A stretch of DNA of 8,799 nucleotides, taken from Candidatus Glassiibacteriota bacterium (lineage in GTDB: Bacteria > Gemmatimonadota > Glassbacteria > GWA2-58-10). Positions within the stretch are counted from its first letter, which is position 1; each line of letters starts with the position of its first letter. This document shows positions 8,301-8,799 of this stretch, piece by piece. Below the pieces are notes generated by a model. The model did not search any database, was not told the DNA's origin, and saw nothing but the letters and a program-made list of their open reading frames with translations. Location of the stretch: assembly GCA_016934095.1 (NCBI GenBank), contig JAFGTO010000237.1, positions 1 to 8,799 on the forward strand. The letters are read 5' to 3'. Made by a program: the position numbers and the translations under genes.

Positions 8301-8513
8301 ATAACCATCAGCATTGGTTATGTTACCCAGACGGGTACCCTCGATAACCACCTGAGCCCCGGCCAATGGCCGGCCGGTCTCTTTGTCGACCACCTCGCCC
8401 TCGACCTTTCCCGTTGATAGCTGAGCCGATACGGGAACAGCCAAGAGCAGGGTCACAGCGACCAGACTCAGCAAAGCTGATGGCAAACCGGAGAACTTGC
8501 TACTTTTTGACAT
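5334..8513 (-). CDS. TonB-dependent outer-membrane receptor with N-terminal carboxypeptidase-regulatory-like domain
   Basis: From the chosen start the protein has 1059 residues. In order: signal peptide (1-30, cut after VPVSA); a carboxypeptidase-regulatory-like beta-sandwich (about 33-120: GKVEGEVVDKETGRPLAGA, later NADGYYFILNVPPG); a probable TonB box, ITVEA (123-127); a plug domain (about 130-275) with VRIRGGRVGENVMVIDGVPV and YGNAQSGIINVVTKEG; then a beta-barrel to the end. The barrel carries the late EIFNVLNRKF motif typical of these receptors and ends in VDFTF, with the C-terminal phenylalanine needed for barrel assembly. The family imports substrates such as glycans, peptides, siderophores or cobalamin using TonB-ExbB-ExbD energy. 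Nothing here reveals the substrate, and no SusD-like partner is in the window. An EF-hand-type loop (residues 1014-1025) lies near the end of the barrel. An in-frame ATG at 8558 would add 15 residues, but its AGAGG is only 2 bases away and it would lengthen the signal peptide unusually. It is the first gene of the operon. Confidence 0.94.
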   Translation of the reverse strand: MSKSSKFSGLPSALLSLVAVTLLLAVPVSAQLSTGKVEGEVVDKETGRPLAGAQVVIEGTRLGNITNADGYYFILNVPPGRRDITFSFTGYQQVTFTNQLILAGQTATVDAAISSTVIELGGITVEAEADVLIPRDNTVTKHRLTADRIQEMPSTKLEDLLVLEAGVQSGGQGGWGRGVRIRGGRVGENVMVIDGVPVRNYTANPFRSGLGWVWEQELGSLGEDVSPLEFSTGSVEEVDIVTGGFQAEYGNAQSGIINVVTKEGGSSLKGNVRFTTDEQNPRTADYGYNQLQANIGGPVPGIPNLFFHGSSEIQGMADNSPTHADEGFRGIDQRFVDILNNAVRNDQVLGNQMPAYTLEMLQTGRAFFADKMGLDSSLFSPSNPVRQPYNWSDRTLASGKLTYSPVKGLKFVGSSNFSRFQRSYPGDYFDNGRITPSMVSHRNWAADPDTVVVIPQTYGRRTRTSNLLAGFNWDFYQSSLRNATLQFRYTDFRTQDVNSSNLKDDYTRDNTFMSWSAHDIPFEVETFPNREFPRTPEQARIYYPDGVTNWSHEYGYPTPFLYVNNAELYWLTYRYLREEQRNYKADLDFQLDRRNRAKVGYQYTGFDNHKFDINPMTGRNQRDLNNEFNYKPKMYAFYLQNRTDLGDFVFNYGIRYDSFKPENNWGFRYGDQWGETYFPRDINEWSPRFDVAFPVTDKSQMRFAYGVFTQLQSMDFIFSGSNPGNLEYSRTDAFEAGLSYLLSNDMVLDMVAYYRDVTGNLATREFFRDYYMYHTERRVRTWETGYDNKDNGNIKGMDLTLKKRFSDNFAFNLIYTLQFSRTTGSNYFSTSDFWIFMDPTTGEHFRPPDEIRPILGDRTHKLTAYFNYLFPDDFQAGTTANTVLKNVRVNAILTLMSGEPLYDRAQNNYTEYNPLTGVMWLTRRGGNIIGGVNYFRGRWDTNLDLKLGKSFYLGRGMRVSVFSEIFNVLNRKFSTPYPSGHTFEGNRWGPTGGVDLRWDDPSLTDVQRHRFQADFNGDGVLTVMEAAKGNIANSVMNQTMAWQAWGPARQIRLGVDFTF
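5439..5474 (-). other. EF-hand-type calcium-binding loop encoded within the receptor
   Basis: The 12 residues DFNGDGVLTVME (1014-1025 of the receptor) have acidic or polar ligands at loop positions 1 (Asp), 3 (Asn), 5 (Asp), 9 (Thr) and 12 (Glu), plus the invariant Gly at 6 and Leu at 8. The loop lies between the EIFNVLNRKF strand region and the final strand, where the chain should be outside the cell. Calcium binding is inferred from the pattern. Confidence 0.6.
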
Positions 8514-8517
8514 AAAT

Positions 8518-8523
8518 CCTCCC
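8518..8523 (-). promoter_or_regulatory. Ribosome-binding site that decides the receptor start
   Basis: GGGAGG lies 4 bases before the ATG at 8513. The spacing is slightly short but better than the 2 bases separating AGAGG from the in-frame ATG at 8558. Starting at 8513 also gives a normal 30-residue signal peptide (MSKSSKFSG, then the hydrophobic core and VPVSA). Confidence 0.65.
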
Positions 8524-8558
8524 GAATGAGCTTTTTTAGACAATCGCCTATCGAACAT

Positions 8559-8799
8559 TTCCTCTCTCTCGGTAAAGCCTCCTTTGTTTAAGGTTGGATT
8601 GACGGGAACAAAAGCTTCTTCAATCAGGCCTCCTCTCGCAAAGGTTTATTAGTTTAGAGCAATCAACTAAATGCTGCATCAGATTTCTCCCTTCCGGTCT
8701 AAAAGATCGCAGTTACCCTAACCAGGTACGACAGCTCAGGACTCTACCGCTTCCTACAGTAATAAATCAGGGTGATGCAGCTGAACGAACGGCGAAAGA
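8559..8799 (-). other. Upstream leader region of the operon, no firm promoter or gene
   Basis: This stretch is AT-richer than the genes. I found no TTGACA/TATAAT pair at correct spacing and no clear Bacteroidetes-type TTTG/TAnnTTTG promoter. The nearest candidate, TTGATT followed by the AT-rich TAATAAACC around 8640-8670, has poor spacing. Two tiny ORFs with Shine-Dalgarno-like sequences (8620-8679 and 8588-8623) are described as a finding. The promoter may lie here unrecognised or beyond the window edge. A gene tail from the right cannot be identified. Confidence 0.4.

Noticed and set aside
8638..8680. Promoter upstream of the receptor
   Set aside because: AT-rich hexamers such as TAATAA exist, but none has a good -35 or a Bacteroidetes-type -33 element at the right distance.

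Overview
The window looks like chromosomal DNA from an uncultured bacterium of the Fibrobacteres-Chlorobi-Bacteroidetes (FCB) side of the tree, for example a candidate phylum of the KSB1, Zixibacteria, Latescibacteria or Gemmatimonadota kind. The reasons are a TonB-dependent receptor with an N-terminal carboxypeptidase-regulatory-like domain, a large secreted protein ending in a type IX secretion (T9SS) type A-like sorting domain, and a PorV/PorQ-family outer-membrane protein. The genes are fairly GC-rich and carry Shine-Dalgarno sites. The phylum assignment is inference from protein style, not from any marker gene.

Layout: all three confident genes are on the minus strand and read right to left. 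In order of transcription they are a TonB-dependent receptor (8513 to 5334), a 1078-residue secreted protein with a T9SS-like tail (5263 to 2027), and a PorV/PorQ-family beta-barrel (1955 to 744). The gaps are 70 and 71 bases, neither holds a strong terminator, and a near-perfect hairpin with a T-rich tail (691-735) follows the last gene. I read this as one operon.

How they may work together: the receptor would import a substrate across the outer membrane using TonB energy. The second protein would be exported through T9SS and held at the surface. PorV-family proteins serve T9SS cargo at the outer membrane, so the third gene could handle the second. The set resembles a nutrient-uptake module in which a T9SS-delivered protein takes the place of a SusD-type surface lipoprotein. 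That role is a hypothesis, and the substrate is unknown.

The left 690 bases hold no convincing complete gene. They contain a dense set of hairpins and inverted repeats: a probable dispersed intergenic element (about 122-336), a 122-base palindromic unit (325-446), and four alternating copies of CTTGACA. The right 240 bases upstream of the receptor are AT-richer, probably the operon leader. I found no promoter there that I would defend, only two tiny candidate leader ORFs with ribosome-binding sites.
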